From positions 186,001-250,000 of the forward strand of contig NZ_JBPJSQ010000006.1 of NCBI RefSeq assembly GCF_051192575.1: a stretch of DNA of 64,000 nt, written 5' to 3'. Source of the stretch: Aestuariimicrobium soli (GTDB lineage Bacteria; Actinomycetota; Actinomycetes; Propionibacteriales; Propionibacteriaceae). Shown piece by piece: positions 50,947-59,342 of the stretch. Made by a program: the position numbers and the translations under genes. Position 1 is the stretch's first letter; each line of letters begins with the position of its first letter. The notes below the pieces were generated by a model. The model saw only the letters and a program-made list of their open reading frames with translations. It was not told the DNA's origin and did no database searches.

Positions 50947-53034
50947 CTAGGCGGTGGGGACGTCGCGTTCGATCTCGTCGAGCCACACTTTCGCGCTCAC
51001 GTCAGACGGCATCCGCCAGTCGCCGCGCGGGCTGAGCGTGCCCCCCGAGACCACCTTGGGGCCGTTGGGCAGCGCCGACCGCTTGAACTGGTTGGTCGCG
51101 AACCGCTTCACGAAGGTCACCAGCCACTGGCGAATCGTGGGCAGGTCGAAGGCGACCTTGTCGTCGTCCGGGAAGCCCGCGGGCCACTCCCCGGCCTCCC
51201 GGTCGTGCCAGGCGACCCACGCCAGGTAGGCGATCTTGCGCGGACGAGTGCCGTGGCGCAGCAACTGGTAGAGAGTGAAGTCCTGCAGCGAGTACGGCCC
51301 CACCGACGCCTCGGTCGACTGCGGCGTCTCGCCCTCCTTGGTCGGGATCAGCTCGGGGGTGATCTCGGTGTCGAGAATGCTCTCCAGCAGTCCGTTCACC
51401 TCGTCGTCGAACTGACCGGACGAGACCACCCACCTGATCAGGTGCTGCATCAGGGTCTTCGGCACGCCCGTGTTGACCCCGTAATGGCTCATCTGGTCGC
51501 CGACCCCGTAGGTGCACCACCCCAGGGCCAGCTCCGACAGGTCACCGGTGCCCAGCACGATGCCGCCGTGGTGGTTGGCGGCCCGGAACAGGAAGTCGTA
51601 CCGCACGCCGGCCTGCACGTTCTCGAAGGTGACGTCGTAGACCTCTTCGCCGTCGCCGAACGGATGCTTGAGATCCTTGAGCAACTGCGTCGACATCGGA
51701 CGAATGTCCACCTCCTCGAAGGTGACCCCCAGCGCCTCCGAGAGCAACTGGGCGTTCGACTTGGTGTGTTCCGTGGTGGCAAACCCGGGCATCGTGTAGG
51801 CGAGGATGTGCGTGCGCGGCAGCCCGAGCCGGTCGCACGCCTTGGCGGCGACGATCAGCGCGTGCGTGGAGTCGAGGCCACCGGAGACCCCGATGCAGAT
51901 CTTCGGCGCCTTCTCGGGGTTGCCGCCACCGATGGCGAGCATGCGCCGCTCGAGCCCCGAGACCTGGATGTTGTAGCCCTCGTAGCAGTCCTGCTCGAGG
52001 CGGGAGGGATCGTCGGGCACAAACGGAAAGCGGTCGATCTTGCGCAGCAGCCCGAGGTCGCCGGCGGGCGGGTCGAGCTCGGTGTGCACGACGGTGTAGC
52101 CGTCGTCCCAGCCCTCGCTGGTCAGCGCCGCGCGGTTGTCGTCGAACGACCCCTGGCGCAAGCGCTCCTGCCGCAACCGGTCGAGGTCGACGTCGACGAC
52201 GGTGGCCTGGGCCGTCTGCGGGAAGCGCTCGCTCTCGCCCAACAGGGCGCCCACCTCGTAGACCATGGTCATGCCGTCCCACGAGAGGTCGGTGGTCGAC
52301 TCCCCGAACATCGCGGCCGCGTAGGCGTAGACGGCGTTGTCACGGGCCGAGGCCGAGCGCGCCAGCAGGTGACGGTCGGCGGCTCGTCCGATGGTGATCG
52401 GCGAGGCGGACAGGTTCAGCAGCACCGTGGCGCCGTGCAGCGCGGCGTGCGAGCTGGGCGGCACGGGCACCCACATGTCTTCGCAGACCTCGACGTGGAT
52501 GGTGAGCCCGGGCACGTCGTCGACTTGGAAGAGCAACCGGGAGCCGACGGGCACCCACGGGTCGGAGCCGGGCCGCACCCACTCGGGGCGCTCGATCTCG
52601 TCGACCTCGAGGGTCGCGGCGGAGGCGAAGTGACGCTTCTCGTAGAACTCGCGGTAGTTCGGCAGGTACATCTTCGGGACGATGCCCAGCACCTCGCCGC
52701 GATGGACGACCACCGCGCAGTTGTACAGGCGGTGGCCGATGGGCAGAGGTGCGCCGACGACGAGGATCGGCATCAGGTCGCGGGAGGCCTCGACGATCTC
52801 GGTGACGCCGGCATCGACCGCATCGAGCAGCGAATCGGTCAGCAGCAGGTCATCGAGGGCGTAGCCGCTGACCCCCAGCTCGGGGAAGACGGCCACGGCC
52901 ACGTGCTGGTCGTGCAGCGCCTTCGCCTGCTCGATGATGCGGGCGACATTGGTGGCCGGATCGAAGTCGGCGACGGGAACCGTGCAGGCGGCGACGCGGG
53001 CGAACCCCTGGGCGTAGGCGTTGCGGAAGTCCAT
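50947..53034 (-). CDS. nadE: Glutamine-dependent NAD+ synthetase
   Basis: The 695-residue enzyme makes NAD from deamido-NAD using ammonia from glutamine. The N-terminal nitrilase-type glutaminase has Glu52 (VFPELGVSGYAL), Lys121 (PKMYLPNYREFYE) and Cys184 (VEVCEDMWVP). The C-terminal synthetase has the P-loop GVSGGLDSTHALIVA and TGDLSELALGW. Layout and length match the mycobacterial enzyme. The ATG follows a TAGGCT box by seven bases, so the transcript is probably leaderless. It stands between dnaX and ybaB-recR. Confidence 0.97.
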   Translation of the reverse strand: MDFRNAYAQGFARVAACTVPVADFDPATNVARIIEQAKALHDQHVAVAVFPELGVSGYALDDLLLTDSLLDAVDAGVTEIVEASRDLMPILVVGAPLPIGHRLYNCAVVVHRGEVLGIVPKMYLPNYREFYEKRHFASAATLEVDEIERPEWVRPGSDPWVPVGSRLLFQVDDVPGLTIHVEVCEDMWVPVPPSSHAALHGATVLLNLSASPITIGRAADRHLLARSASARDNAVYAYAAAMFGESTTDLSWDGMTMVYEVGALLGESERFPQTAQATVVDVDLDRLRQERLRQGSFDDNRAALTSEGWDDGYTVVHTELDPPAGDLGLLRKIDRFPFVPDDPSRLEQDCYEGYNIQVSGLERRMLAIGGGNPEKAPKICIGVSGGLDSTHALIVAAKACDRLGLPRTHILAYTMPGFATTEHTKSNAQLLSEALGVTFEEVDIRPMSTQLLKDLKHPFGDGEEVYDVTFENVQAGVRYDFLFRAANHHGGIVLGTGDLSELALGWCTYGVGDQMSHYGVNTGVPKTLMQHLIRWVVSSGQFDDEVNGLLESILDTEITPELIPTKEGETPQSTEASVGPYSLQDFTLYQLLRHGTRPRKIAYLAWVAWHDREAGEWPAGFPDDDKVAFDLPTIRQWLVTFVKRFATNQFKRSALPNGPKVVSGGTLSPRGDWRMPSDVSAKVWLDEIERDVPTA

Positions 53035-53041
53035 GGCCGTG

Positions 53042-53047
53042 AGCCTA
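53042..53047 (-). promoter_or_regulatory. -10 box, leaderless nadE
   Basis: TAGGCT on the minus strand, then CACGGCC and the ATG at 53034; identical in layout to the promoter at 48222. Confidence 0.6.
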
Positions 53048-53080
53048 GTTGTTCGCGGTCACCCTCGACCGGAGGAACCC

Positions 53081-53156
53081 CCACCACCCCTGATCGAGGA
53101 GGAGCGAGGCACGAGCGACCGACGGAATCTGCACAACCTCGACCGACGGGAACCGA
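53081..53156. repeat. Degenerate REP-like intergenic sequence
   Basis: CCACCACCCCTGATCGAGGAGGAGCG resembles the element near 43549 in its CACC-n-CTGATCGAG part (written here in two motifs: CCACCACCCC and TGATCGAGGAGGAGCG). The following bases repeat CGACCGACGG twice. It lies between dnaX and nadE. Confidence 0.4.
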
Positions 53157-55751
53157 TCACTCCTCGTGGATGATGGTGCCGCCCAGGTGCTTCGCGATCA
53201 GCTCGTGCGCCGACGCACCAGAGTCGATGACCGGGTCGTCGTCCTCGGCGAGCACGTCGCCCTCGTCCTCGTCCGGGGCTGCCGGAATGTCCGGCGAGGG
53301 CGGGCTGGCCGTCACCGTCGGACGAATGGCCTGCTTCGCCCGCCGCACGTGGTCGGAGTGATCCGCACGCGCCTCGGCGCCGCCATCGGCGGGCGGGGCC
53401 AGCTCCGCTCGAGTGGCGTCGTCGGCCGGGTCGGGGTCGTCGTCACCCTCGGGCGGCGGCTCCTGCGACGACGGGTGAGACGGATCGGGCACCGCCTGCA
53501 GATGACGCCCCGCCGCACCGGCGACCGGCGCGCTCGCCGCGCCAGCCTGGCCCTGTGTGTCGGGGGTCACCGACCCGCCCGCCTGACGGCCACTCGCCCC
53601 ACCGTGGGACGAACCAGCCGCGGCCGGCCCCTGCGTGGGACGCCCGGTCGGCTGCCCACCGCGGGCGGCGTGGCTGCGCTCGGTGCCGTCGACCACCGCG
53701 TTCACGTGCAGGTTGGCGCCGAGCACCTCCACCAGCGAGTCGGCCAACACATCGGGGGTGCCGCCCTGGGAGTAGTTGTCACGCGCCCCCGGGTTGGCGA
53801 ACCCCAACGTCAGCACCCCGTCGGTCACGTCGAGCACCTGAGCGTTCTGGCTCAGCAGGATCCAGGAGAACCGACGCCGCGACCGCACCTCCTCGAGCAC
53901 GCGCGGCCACTCCGCGCGAACGCGGGTGACGTCGACCGTGCCCGGTGCCGACGCGGCGGCCGTCGGACGCTGCGGGGCCGCCTCCTGGGGCTGCTCGGGA
54001 CGTCGCTGGGCGGGTGGGCGCTGCAGCGAACGTGGCCGCTCGGCCTGGGTCTGCGGCTCGCTCGCGTCCGGCTGGGACGCCGGCTGACTTGCCTGCGACT
54101 GCGTCACCGGCTGCGGGTTCGTCGGCTCGGGTTTGGTCGGCTCCTGAGCCTTAAACTCCCGCGCGGGTTCCTGCAGCGAAGCACCCTGACTGCCTTCCGG
54201 CGCCTCCGGAGCCGCTGGGCGCTGGACCGGGCGAGCGGCCGGGCGCTCCGCCACGGCCGCCGCGTCGTCCCACTCCCGGGGCGAGGGCTCCGGCGTCGGC
54301 GACCCCGCGCTGCGGTCCACCGGCACCCCGGTGTCGGCCAACCTGCGCTCGAGCCGGTCGAGGCGGGCGTGGATGCCTCGTCCGTCGACGTCGGCACCCG
54401 GCAGCAGCACCCGCGAGCACATCAGCTCGAGGTGCAGACGCGGGGCGGTCGTCCCACGCATGTCGGTCAGCCCCTGGGCGATCACCTCGGCGGCACGGGT
54501 CAACTCGCCGGCACCCAGTCCTCGGGCCTGCACGGTGAGCCGCTCGGCCTGGTCGCCGGCGACGTCGATCAGCCCCGACGACACCGCATCGGGCACCGCC
54601 GCCACGATCACCAGGTCACGCAACCGACGCAGCAGGTCCTCGGCGAACCGGCGCGGGTCCTGCCCCACCTCGATCACCTTGTCGACGGTGGCGAACACCC
54701 CCTTGGCGTCACCGGCGGCGAACGCGTCCATGATCTCGTCGAGCAGGGTGTCGGGGGTGAAGCCCAGCAGGCTGGCGGCCTGCTCGTAACTGACCCCCTG
54801 GTCACCGGCACCGCCGAGCAGTTGGTCGAGCACCGACAGGGAGTCGCGCACCGACCCCGCCCCGGCGCGCACCACCAGCGGCAGCACGGACTCGTCGACC
54901 GGCACCCCCTCGGCCTCGCACAGCCTGCCCAGGTAACTCGACAGCACCTTCGGCGGGACCAACCGGAACGGGTAGTGGTGGGTGCGCGACCGGATCGTGC
55001 CAATGACCTTCTCGGGCTCGGTCGTGGCGAAGATGAACTTCACGTGCGGGGGCGGTTCCTCCACCAGCTTCAGCAGCGCGTTGAAACCGGCCGAGGTCAC
55101 CATGTGCGCCTCGTCGACGATGTAGATCTTGTAGCGGCTGTTCACCGGTGCGAAGAAGGCGCGTTCCCGCAGGTCACGGGCATCCTCCACGCCACCGTGG
55201 GAGGCCGCGTCGATCTCGATGACGTCGATCGACCCCGATCCCCCGCGCGCCAGTTCGCGGCAACTCTGGCACTCGCCGCACGGCGTCGGGGTCGGCCCCT
55301 GCTCGCAGTTGAGGGCCCGCGCCAGAATGCGGGCCGACGTGGTCTTCCCACACCCGCGCGGACCCGAGAACAGGTAGGCGTGATTCACCTTGTTGTTGGC
55401 CAGCGCCCGCTGCAACGGCTCGGTCACGTGCTCCTGGCCGATCACGTCGGCGAACGTGTCCGGCCGGTAGCGGCGGTACAGGGCCAACGGTGCGTCGGGA
55501 ACGGTCGGACGAGGGGCCCGCTCCGCCGCGGCCGGAGGAGCGAGTTCGACCACGGGGTCATCGGCCGGCTCATCGGCGGGCGCATCGTCCGGCTCGTCCA
55601 CCACCTCGGGTTCGGTGCTGGCGGCAGCGGGTTCGTCCGCGTCGTCGAAGTCGAACAGGCCGGGGCCGTCCTGCTCGAAGGCGAGGTCGGCGTCGTCCGA
55701 GCCCTCGACGTCGTCGTCGAAGTCCAGGGCGTCGTCGTAGTCGTCAGTCAC
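53157..55751 (-). CDS. dnaX: DNA polymerase III subunit gamma/tau
   Basis: The 864-residue clamp-loader subunit has the AAA+ core from about residue 88 (LALYRRYRPDTFADVIGQEH), Walker A GPRGCGKTTS at 130-139, a zinc site (CEQGPTPTPCGECQSC), IVDEAHMVT and the sensor region GSVRDSLSVLDQL. The rest is a long Pro/Gln/Ala-rich linker and a tau-type C-terminal region. Unusually, an acidic 85-residue extension (DDALDFDDDVEGSDD, EPDDAPADEPADD) precedes the core. The GTG at 55751 lies seven bases after TAGAGT, so the extension is translated if this promoter is right. Ends at an EE tail. Confidence 0.94.
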   Translation of the reverse strand: MTDDYDDALDFDDDVEGSDDADLAFEQDGPGLFDFDDADEPAAASTEPEVVDEPDDAPADEPADDPVVELAPPAAAERAPRPTVPDAPLALYRRYRPDTFADVIGQEHVTEPLQRALANNKVNHAYLFSGPRGCGKTTSARILARALNCEQGPTPTPCGECQSCRELARGGSGSIDVIEIDAASHGGVEDARDLRERAFFAPVNSRYKIYIVDEAHMVTSAGFNALLKLVEEPPPHVKFIFATTEPEKVIGTIRSRTHHYPFRLVPPKVLSSYLGRLCEAEGVPVDESVLPLVVRAGAGSVRDSLSVLDQLLGGAGDQGVSYEQAASLLGFTPDTLLDEIMDAFAAGDAKGVFATVDKVIEVGQDPRRFAEDLLRRLRDLVIVAAVPDAVSSGLIDVAGDQAERLTVQARGLGAGELTRAAEVIAQGLTDMRGTTAPRLHLELMCSRVLLPGADVDGRGIHARLDRLERRLADTGVPVDRSAGSPTPEPSPREWDDAAAVAERPAARPVQRPAAPEAPEGSQGASLQEPAREFKAQEPTKPEPTNPQPVTQSQASQPASQPDASEPQTQAERPRSLQRPPAQRRPEQPQEAAPQRPTAAASAPGTVDVTRVRAEWPRVLEEVRSRRRFSWILLSQNAQVLDVTDGVLTLGFANPGARDNYSQGGTPDVLADSLVEVLGANLHVNAVVDGTERSHAARGGQPTGRPTQGPAAAGSSHGGASGRQAGGSVTPDTQGQAGAASAPVAGAAGRHLQAVPDPSHPSSQEPPPEGDDDPDPADDATRAELAPPADGGAEARADHSDHVRRAKQAIRPTVTASPPSPDIPAAPDEDEGDVLAEDDDPVIDSGASAHELIAKHLGGTIIHEE

Positions 55752-55758
55752 GGGCCCC

Positions 55759-55764
55759 ACTCTA
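55759..55764 (-). promoter_or_regulatory. -10 box, leaderless dnaX
   Basis: TAGAGT on the minus strand, seven bases before the GTG at 55751. Confidence 0.5.
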
Positions 55765-55839
55765 GAGAAGCGGTGCGACAGTTTCGCCAGCCGCCGACTC
55801 TGCCCCTCGTCGTTCCGGCCTCCACCCCGATCCCCACAT

Positions 55840-55913
55840 CCGCGTTTGCCTGCCCACGATCCATCTGCCGCTGTTGCAACAAGGGCAACTGCACGTCCGA
55901 GAGGCAAACGCGG
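55840..55913. repeat. Nested inverted-repeat element (copy 2)
   Basis: CCGCGTTTGCCT (55840-55851) and its perfect complement (55902-55913) enclose a core whose centre TGTTGCAACA (55872-55881) is itself a palindrome. The core 55851-55881 is related to 47297-47331. It lies between dnaX and the SRP RNA gene. Confidence 0.65.
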
Positions 55914-55974
55914 GACGAGGGCGGGCGCGGGACGAGGGCGGGCGCGGAGGGAGGGCGGGCAGAGTCCGGACATG

Positions 55975-56065
55975 AAAAGGCCCCCGCGCACCCGACAGAG
56001 CTCACTTACCCTTGCTGTCTTCCGACCCTGGGGGAGTTGGGCGAGGTGCCGCCGCACGGGGGTTG
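55975..56065 (-). ncRNA. ffs: Signal recognition particle RNA (small bacterial type)
   Basis: On the minus strand the apical-loop core reads CCAGGGTCGGAAGACAGCAA, followed by GGGTAAGT, matching the conserved SRP RNA tip and symmetric loop (GGTC, GGAA/GGAG-type tetraloop, AGCA). The ends pair as CCCCCGTGCGG with GTGCGCGGGGG. A TAGACT -10 box lies at 56072-56077 and a run TTTT ends the gene. It binds Ffh for co-translational membrane targeting. Actinobacterial ffs genes often lie next to dnaX, as here. Ends are approximate. Confidence 0.9.
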
Positions 56066-56112
56066 CCGAGCAGTCTAGCCGGTGGGGCAGCGTCGTCCCA
56101 ACCGGCGCCGCC

Positions 56113-56118
56113 TACGCT
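56113..56118 (+). promoter_or_regulatory. -10 box, leaderless MpaB-like gene
   Basis: TACGCT followed by six bases and the ATG at 56125. Confidence 0.5.
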
Positions 56119-56124
56119 GGACCC

Positions 56125-56997
56125 ATGCCCACAGCCCTCGCACCCCTGCAGCGCCGCGTCGGCATGGCGATCGTGCACCGCGTCGGCGGCGACGACGCGC
56201 TGGCCAGGCGCGCCGACACCGTCGACAAGCCCGGCGAACGCTGGTTCACCCCGGCCGATCCCGTCTGGCGGGTGCACGACGACGCCGCCATGTTCTCCAG
56301 CGGCGTCACCGCCCTGCTGCTGCAGTCCCTGCACCCGCTCGCGATGGCCGGCGTCACCGGCCACTCGGGCTACAAGACCGACCCGTGGGGGCGGCTGCAG
56401 CGCACCAGCGACTACATCGGACGCACCACTTTCGGCACCATCGACGACGCCGAGGCGATGATCGCCCGGGTCCGCTCCGTGCACGACCGGGTGCGCGGCA
56501 AGGACTTCCGCGGACGCCCCTACCGCGCCAGTGACCCGCGCCTGCTCGAGTGGGTGCACGTCGCCGAGATCTGGGCCTTCCTCACCGGCCACCGCGCCTA
56601 CGGCAATGACCCGCTGACAACCGCCGACGAGGACCGCTACGTCGCCCAGGCCGGCCTCGCCGCCGCCAAGCTCGGCGTTCCGACGCCGCCCACCTCGGTC
56701 GCCGAGCTCGAGGCCGCCATCGACTCGTTCCGCGCCGAGCTCGAGGTCTCCCCCGCCGCCCTCGAGGCCGCCCGGTTCCTGCTCGACGAGCCCCCGCTGC
56801 AGTGGTGGGCCCGCCCCGCATACGGGCTGCTGGCCACCGGCGGGCTCGCGATCCTGCAGCCGTGGGCGGCCGAGATGCTCGGCTTCCCGCAACCCCGCAG
56901 CGGACGACTCCGTGGCCGACTCGGCGTGAAGACCGTCCGCTGGGGCCTCGCCGGGGTCGGGTCGCGCGGGGTCGCTCAGGCCAGCCCCGAGCGGTAG
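56125..56997 (+). CDS. MpaB-like oxygenase (DUF2236)
   Basis: The 290-residue protein has the DUF2236 pattern: WRVHDDAAMFSSGVTALLLQSLHPLAMAGV in two parts with the conserved His, GRLQRTSDYIGRTTFGT, RVRSVHDRVRGK, WVHVAEIWAFLTGH and PLQWWARPAYGLLATG. Family members include the latex-clearing protein relatives and MpaB-type oxygenases that bind heme; most bacterial ones are uncharacterised. Its 3' end overlaps the convergent response-regulator gene by 22 bases. Confidence 0.85.
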   Translation: MPTALAPLQRRVGMAIVHRVGGDDALARRADTVDKPGERWFTPADPVWRVHDDAAMFSSGVTALLLQSLHPLAMAGVTGHSGYKTDPWGRLQRTSDYIGRTTFGTIDDAEAMIARVRSVHDRVRGKDFRGRPYRASDPRLLEWVHVAEIWAFLTGHRAYGNDPLTTADEDRYVAQAGLAAAKLGVPTPPTSVAELEAAIDSFRAELEVSPAALEAARFLLDEPPLQWWARPAYGLLATGGLAILQPWAAEMLGFPQPRSGRLRGRLGVKTVRWGLAGVGSRGVAQASPER

Positions 56998-57632
56998 GCG
57001 ATCACCACCAACTGCGCCCGGTCGCGGGCACCCAGCTTGCCCAAGATGTTGCCGACGTGGGTGCGCGCCGTCGCCTTCGAAATCACCAGCCGCGCCGCGA
57101 TCTCGTCATTGTTGAGCCCCTCCGCAACCAGCCCCAGCACCTCCCGCTCGCGGTCGGTCAGCTGGTCGAGTCCGGGGTGCACGACGGACGACCGCCGCGC
57201 CAGCCCCGTGCCGGCGAAACTCCCGATGACCCGCCTGGTGACCGTCGGCGACAGCAGTCCCTCCCCGACCGCCGCGGCCCGCACCGCCCGCACGATGTCG
57301 TCCGGTTCGGCGTCCTTGATGAGGAAGCCCGATGCCCCGGCCTCGAGCGCCGTGAACACGTACTCGTCCAACTCGAAGGTGGTCAGCACCACGACCCGCA
57401 CGCCCGCCAGGTCGGGGTCGCCGACGATCTCGCGCAGGGCGGTCAGCCCGTCGACTCCGGGCATGCGGATGTCCATGAGCACGACCTGCGGTCGGTGACG
57501 GCGGACGAGCCGCACCCCCTCGTCACCGTCGGACCCCTCGGCCACCACCGCGATGTCGCCCTCGGCGTCGAGCAGGGCCCGCAGCCCCATCCGCACCAGC
57601 GGTTGGTCGTCGACCAGCACCACGGTGATCAT
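56976..57632 (-). CDS. NarL/FixJ-type response regulator
   Basis: The 218-residue regulator has a receiver domain with the acidic pair in VDDQPLVRMG, phospho-acceptor Asp54 in VVLMDIRMPG, Thr in VLTTFE and Lys in FLIKDA, then a LuxR-type HTH (LTDREREVLGLVAEGLNNDE, IAARLVISKATARTHVGNI). It should control DNA targets when phosphorylated by the kinase encoded immediately upstream, with which it shares an ATGA overlap. A perfect 20-bp palindrome upstream of the kinase gene is a candidate target. Confidence 0.95.
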   Translation of the reverse strand: MITVVLVDDQPLVRMGLRALLDAEGDIAVVAEGSDGDEGVRLVRRHRPQVVLMDIRMPGVDGLTALREIVGDPDLAGVRVVVLTTFELDEYVFTALEAGASGFLIKDAEPDDIVRAVRAAAVGEGLLSPTVTRRVIGSFAGTGLARRSSVVHPGLDQLTDREREVLGLVAEGLNNDEIAARLVISKATARTHVGNILGKLGARDRAQLVVIAYRSGLA

Positions 57633-58855
57633 GCGTCCCGCCCCCCGATCGGCAACGTGGCCTCCACCACGAACCCACTCCCGCTCGGTCCCGTCTTCCC
57701 GAGCCCAAGACTGAGCCGTCCGCCGACCGCCTCCACGCGCTCCCGCATGCCGGTCAGACCGTTGCCCTCGACCACGGGGGCCACCGGTCGTCCGGTGTCG
57801 GCCACCCTCACCAGCAACGCGTCACCGGTCGTAACGAGCTCGACCCTGACCGACGCCCCCGGGGCGTGCCGCAACGCATTGGTCACCCCCTCCTGCACCA
57901 CCCGGTGCGCCACGGCCTGGATGCTCGCCGGCACCGTCGCGGGGTCGACCTCGCTGGTCAGCGTCACGTCCACCCCGGACGACGCCGCCTGCTCCACCAG
58001 CCGCCTGACCTGCACGAGCCCCGGGGTCGGGGCGAGCGGAGGCTCGTCCGGGGTGTCTTCCCGGAAGACTCCCAGCGTGGTGCGCACCTCGGTGAGGGCC
58101 TGCTTGGAGGTCTCGCGGATGGCCTCGAGGCTGCGACGGGCCTGGCTGGGGTCGGTGTCGAGCACCCGCAGGGCCACCCCGGACTGCAGCGAGATGAGCG
58201 AGAGGGAGTGGCCGACGACGTCGTGGATGTCGCGGGCGAGTCGCAGTCGTTCGGCGCGCGCCACCCGGTCGAGTTCGAGCTGCCGGTCGCGGCGACGCTG
58301 GCGGCCCCGGGCCCGGACGGCGGCGACGGCGAGCAGCGGCAGCACCGTCCAGACCATCATGGTCGGCACCTGGAACAGGGCGGTCGCGCCGGCGTCGTCG
58401 GCCAGCAGAACCGCGCCGTAGGCGGGGACCAATCCGAGCAGCCACGGCCACTGGCGGGTGGGCTGCGGTAGCGACAGCAGTCCCTTGCCGAGCACGACCA
58501 CCGCGATGACGGCCGCGACCGGGGCGCCGCCGTTGGCCAGGTAGAGGGCGACGCCGGCGAGTCCGACCACCCAGGCCGTGCGCGGGGCGAGGTGGCTGGC
58601 GAGCACCGCGACCCCCACCAGCACGCTCGAACCACGCACCCACCCGTCGGGGGCCAGTGCGTGCTCGTCCAGGCGTGGATGACGGCCGGCCGGCCCCCGT
58701 CCGTCGGGCTGCCAGCCCTGGTGCGTGACGATCCACCCCCCGACCAGCAGCCAGCCGATGCCGAACCCGGCCGCGGCGTCGAGCAGCCACCGCCAACCGC
58801 GCGTGCGGGCGCGCTGGGCGAGGCCGTCGGCGGCCGGGGTGGGTGGAAGGCTCAC
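57629..58855 (-). CDS. Sensor histidine kinase (HisKA_3 type)
   Basis: The 408-residue kinase has about five membrane helices in residues 25-160, then a coiled segment and the dimerisation/phosphorylation box RLARDIHDVVGHSLSLISLQ with the phospho-His, and an ATPase domain with VVQEGVTNALRHAPGA (N box) and GNGLTGMRERVEAVGG (G box). There is no large extracellular domain, so the signal is probably sensed in or near the membrane, as in LiaS/DesK relatives. The GTG lies six bases after TAGGCT. Confidence 0.94.
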   Translation of the reverse strand: MSLPPTPAADGLAQRARTRGWRWLLDAAAGFGIGWLLVGGWIVTHQGWQPDGRGPAGRHPRLDEHALAPDGWVRGSSVLVGVAVLASHLAPRTAWVVGLAGVALYLANGGAPVAAVIAVVVLGKGLLSLPQPTRQWPWLLGLVPAYGAVLLADDAGATALFQVPTMMVWTVLPLLAVAAVRARGRQRRRDRQLELDRVARAERLRLARDIHDVVGHSLSLISLQSGVALRVLDTDPSQARRSLEAIRETSKQALTEVRTTLGVFREDTPDEPPLAPTPGLVQVRRLVEQAASSGVDVTLTSEVDPATVPASIQAVAHRVVQEGVTNALRHAPGASVRVELVTTGDALLVRVADTGRPVAPVVEGNGLTGMRERVEAVGGRLSLGLGKTGPSGSGFVVEATLPIGGRDA

Positions 58856-58861
58856 CGTTCG

Positions 58862-58867
58862 AGCCTA
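58862..58867 (-). promoter_or_regulatory. -10 box, leaderless histidine kinase gene
   Basis: TAGGCT on the minus strand, then CGAACG and the GTG at 58855. Confidence 0.6.
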
Positions 58868-58911
58868 CGAGACCGTGACGGTGTCGACATCGGTTGCCGG
58901 GACGAGTTTCG

Positions 58912-58931
58912 CCTACGTCAGCTGACGTAGG
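58912..58931. promoter_or_regulatory. Perfect 20-bp palindrome, candidate operator
   Basis: CCTACGTCAGCTGACGTAGG reads the same on both strands. It lies between the divergent kinase gene and the small SHOCT-type gene at 58998. A LuxR-type dimer such as the neighbouring response regulator could bind here. Confidence 0.65.
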
Positions 58932-58997
58932 AGCGCCGCGCGAAGACCAGCATCCTGGCCGATGTGCGCGAGAGCTCACCCGCGTTCACTTGAAGCC

Positions 58998-59342
58998 ATG
59001 GACACTTACCTTCTGCACGGCGGCATGCACCCCGGTTTCGGCAGCATGCACCACGGGCCCGGCCTGTTCGGCCTGATCCTGCCCGCCCTGTTCTTCCTCG
59101 CTCTCGCGGTGGCCGCGGTGGTCCTGGTCACCAAGGGTCGCGTCGGGCCGATTCGTTGGCTCGGACGACACCGCGACGCCTCCCCAGTGACGGGTTGGTC
59201 GGCGAGCCGGCCGGCCGAGGACGCCGCCTTCGAGACCCTCAAGATGCGCCTGGCAACGGGCGACATCACCCCCGAGGAGTTCCTGGAGCGCAGTTCGGTG
59301 CTGCGCAGCCCGGGAGCCGCCAACGGAAAGGCTGACCAGTGA
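58998..59342 (+). CDS. Small membrane protein with SHOCT-like C-terminus
   Basis: The 114-residue protein starts MDTYLLHGGMHPGFGSMHHG, rich in Met, His and Gly, then one membrane helix (LFGLILPALFFLALAVAAVV) and a cytoplasmic part ending in a SHOCT motif (ETLKMRLATGDITPEEFLER). His/Met-rich N-termini are seen in metal-responsive small proteins, but metal binding is not shown. It lies beside the two-component system and overlaps the next gene by GTGA. Confidence 0.75.
   Translation: MDTYLLHGGMHPGFGSMHHGPGLFGLILPALFFLALAVAAVVLVTKGRVGPIRWLGRHRDASPVTGWSASRPAEDAAFETLKMRLATGDITPEEFLERSSVLRSPGAANGKADQ

Noticed and set aside
53166..56078. Open plus-strand frame of 970 codons opposite dnaX and the SRP RNA
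   Set aside because: It is antisense to dnaX with its AAA+ motifs and runs through an RNA gene; composition is Arg/Gly-rich shadow coding.
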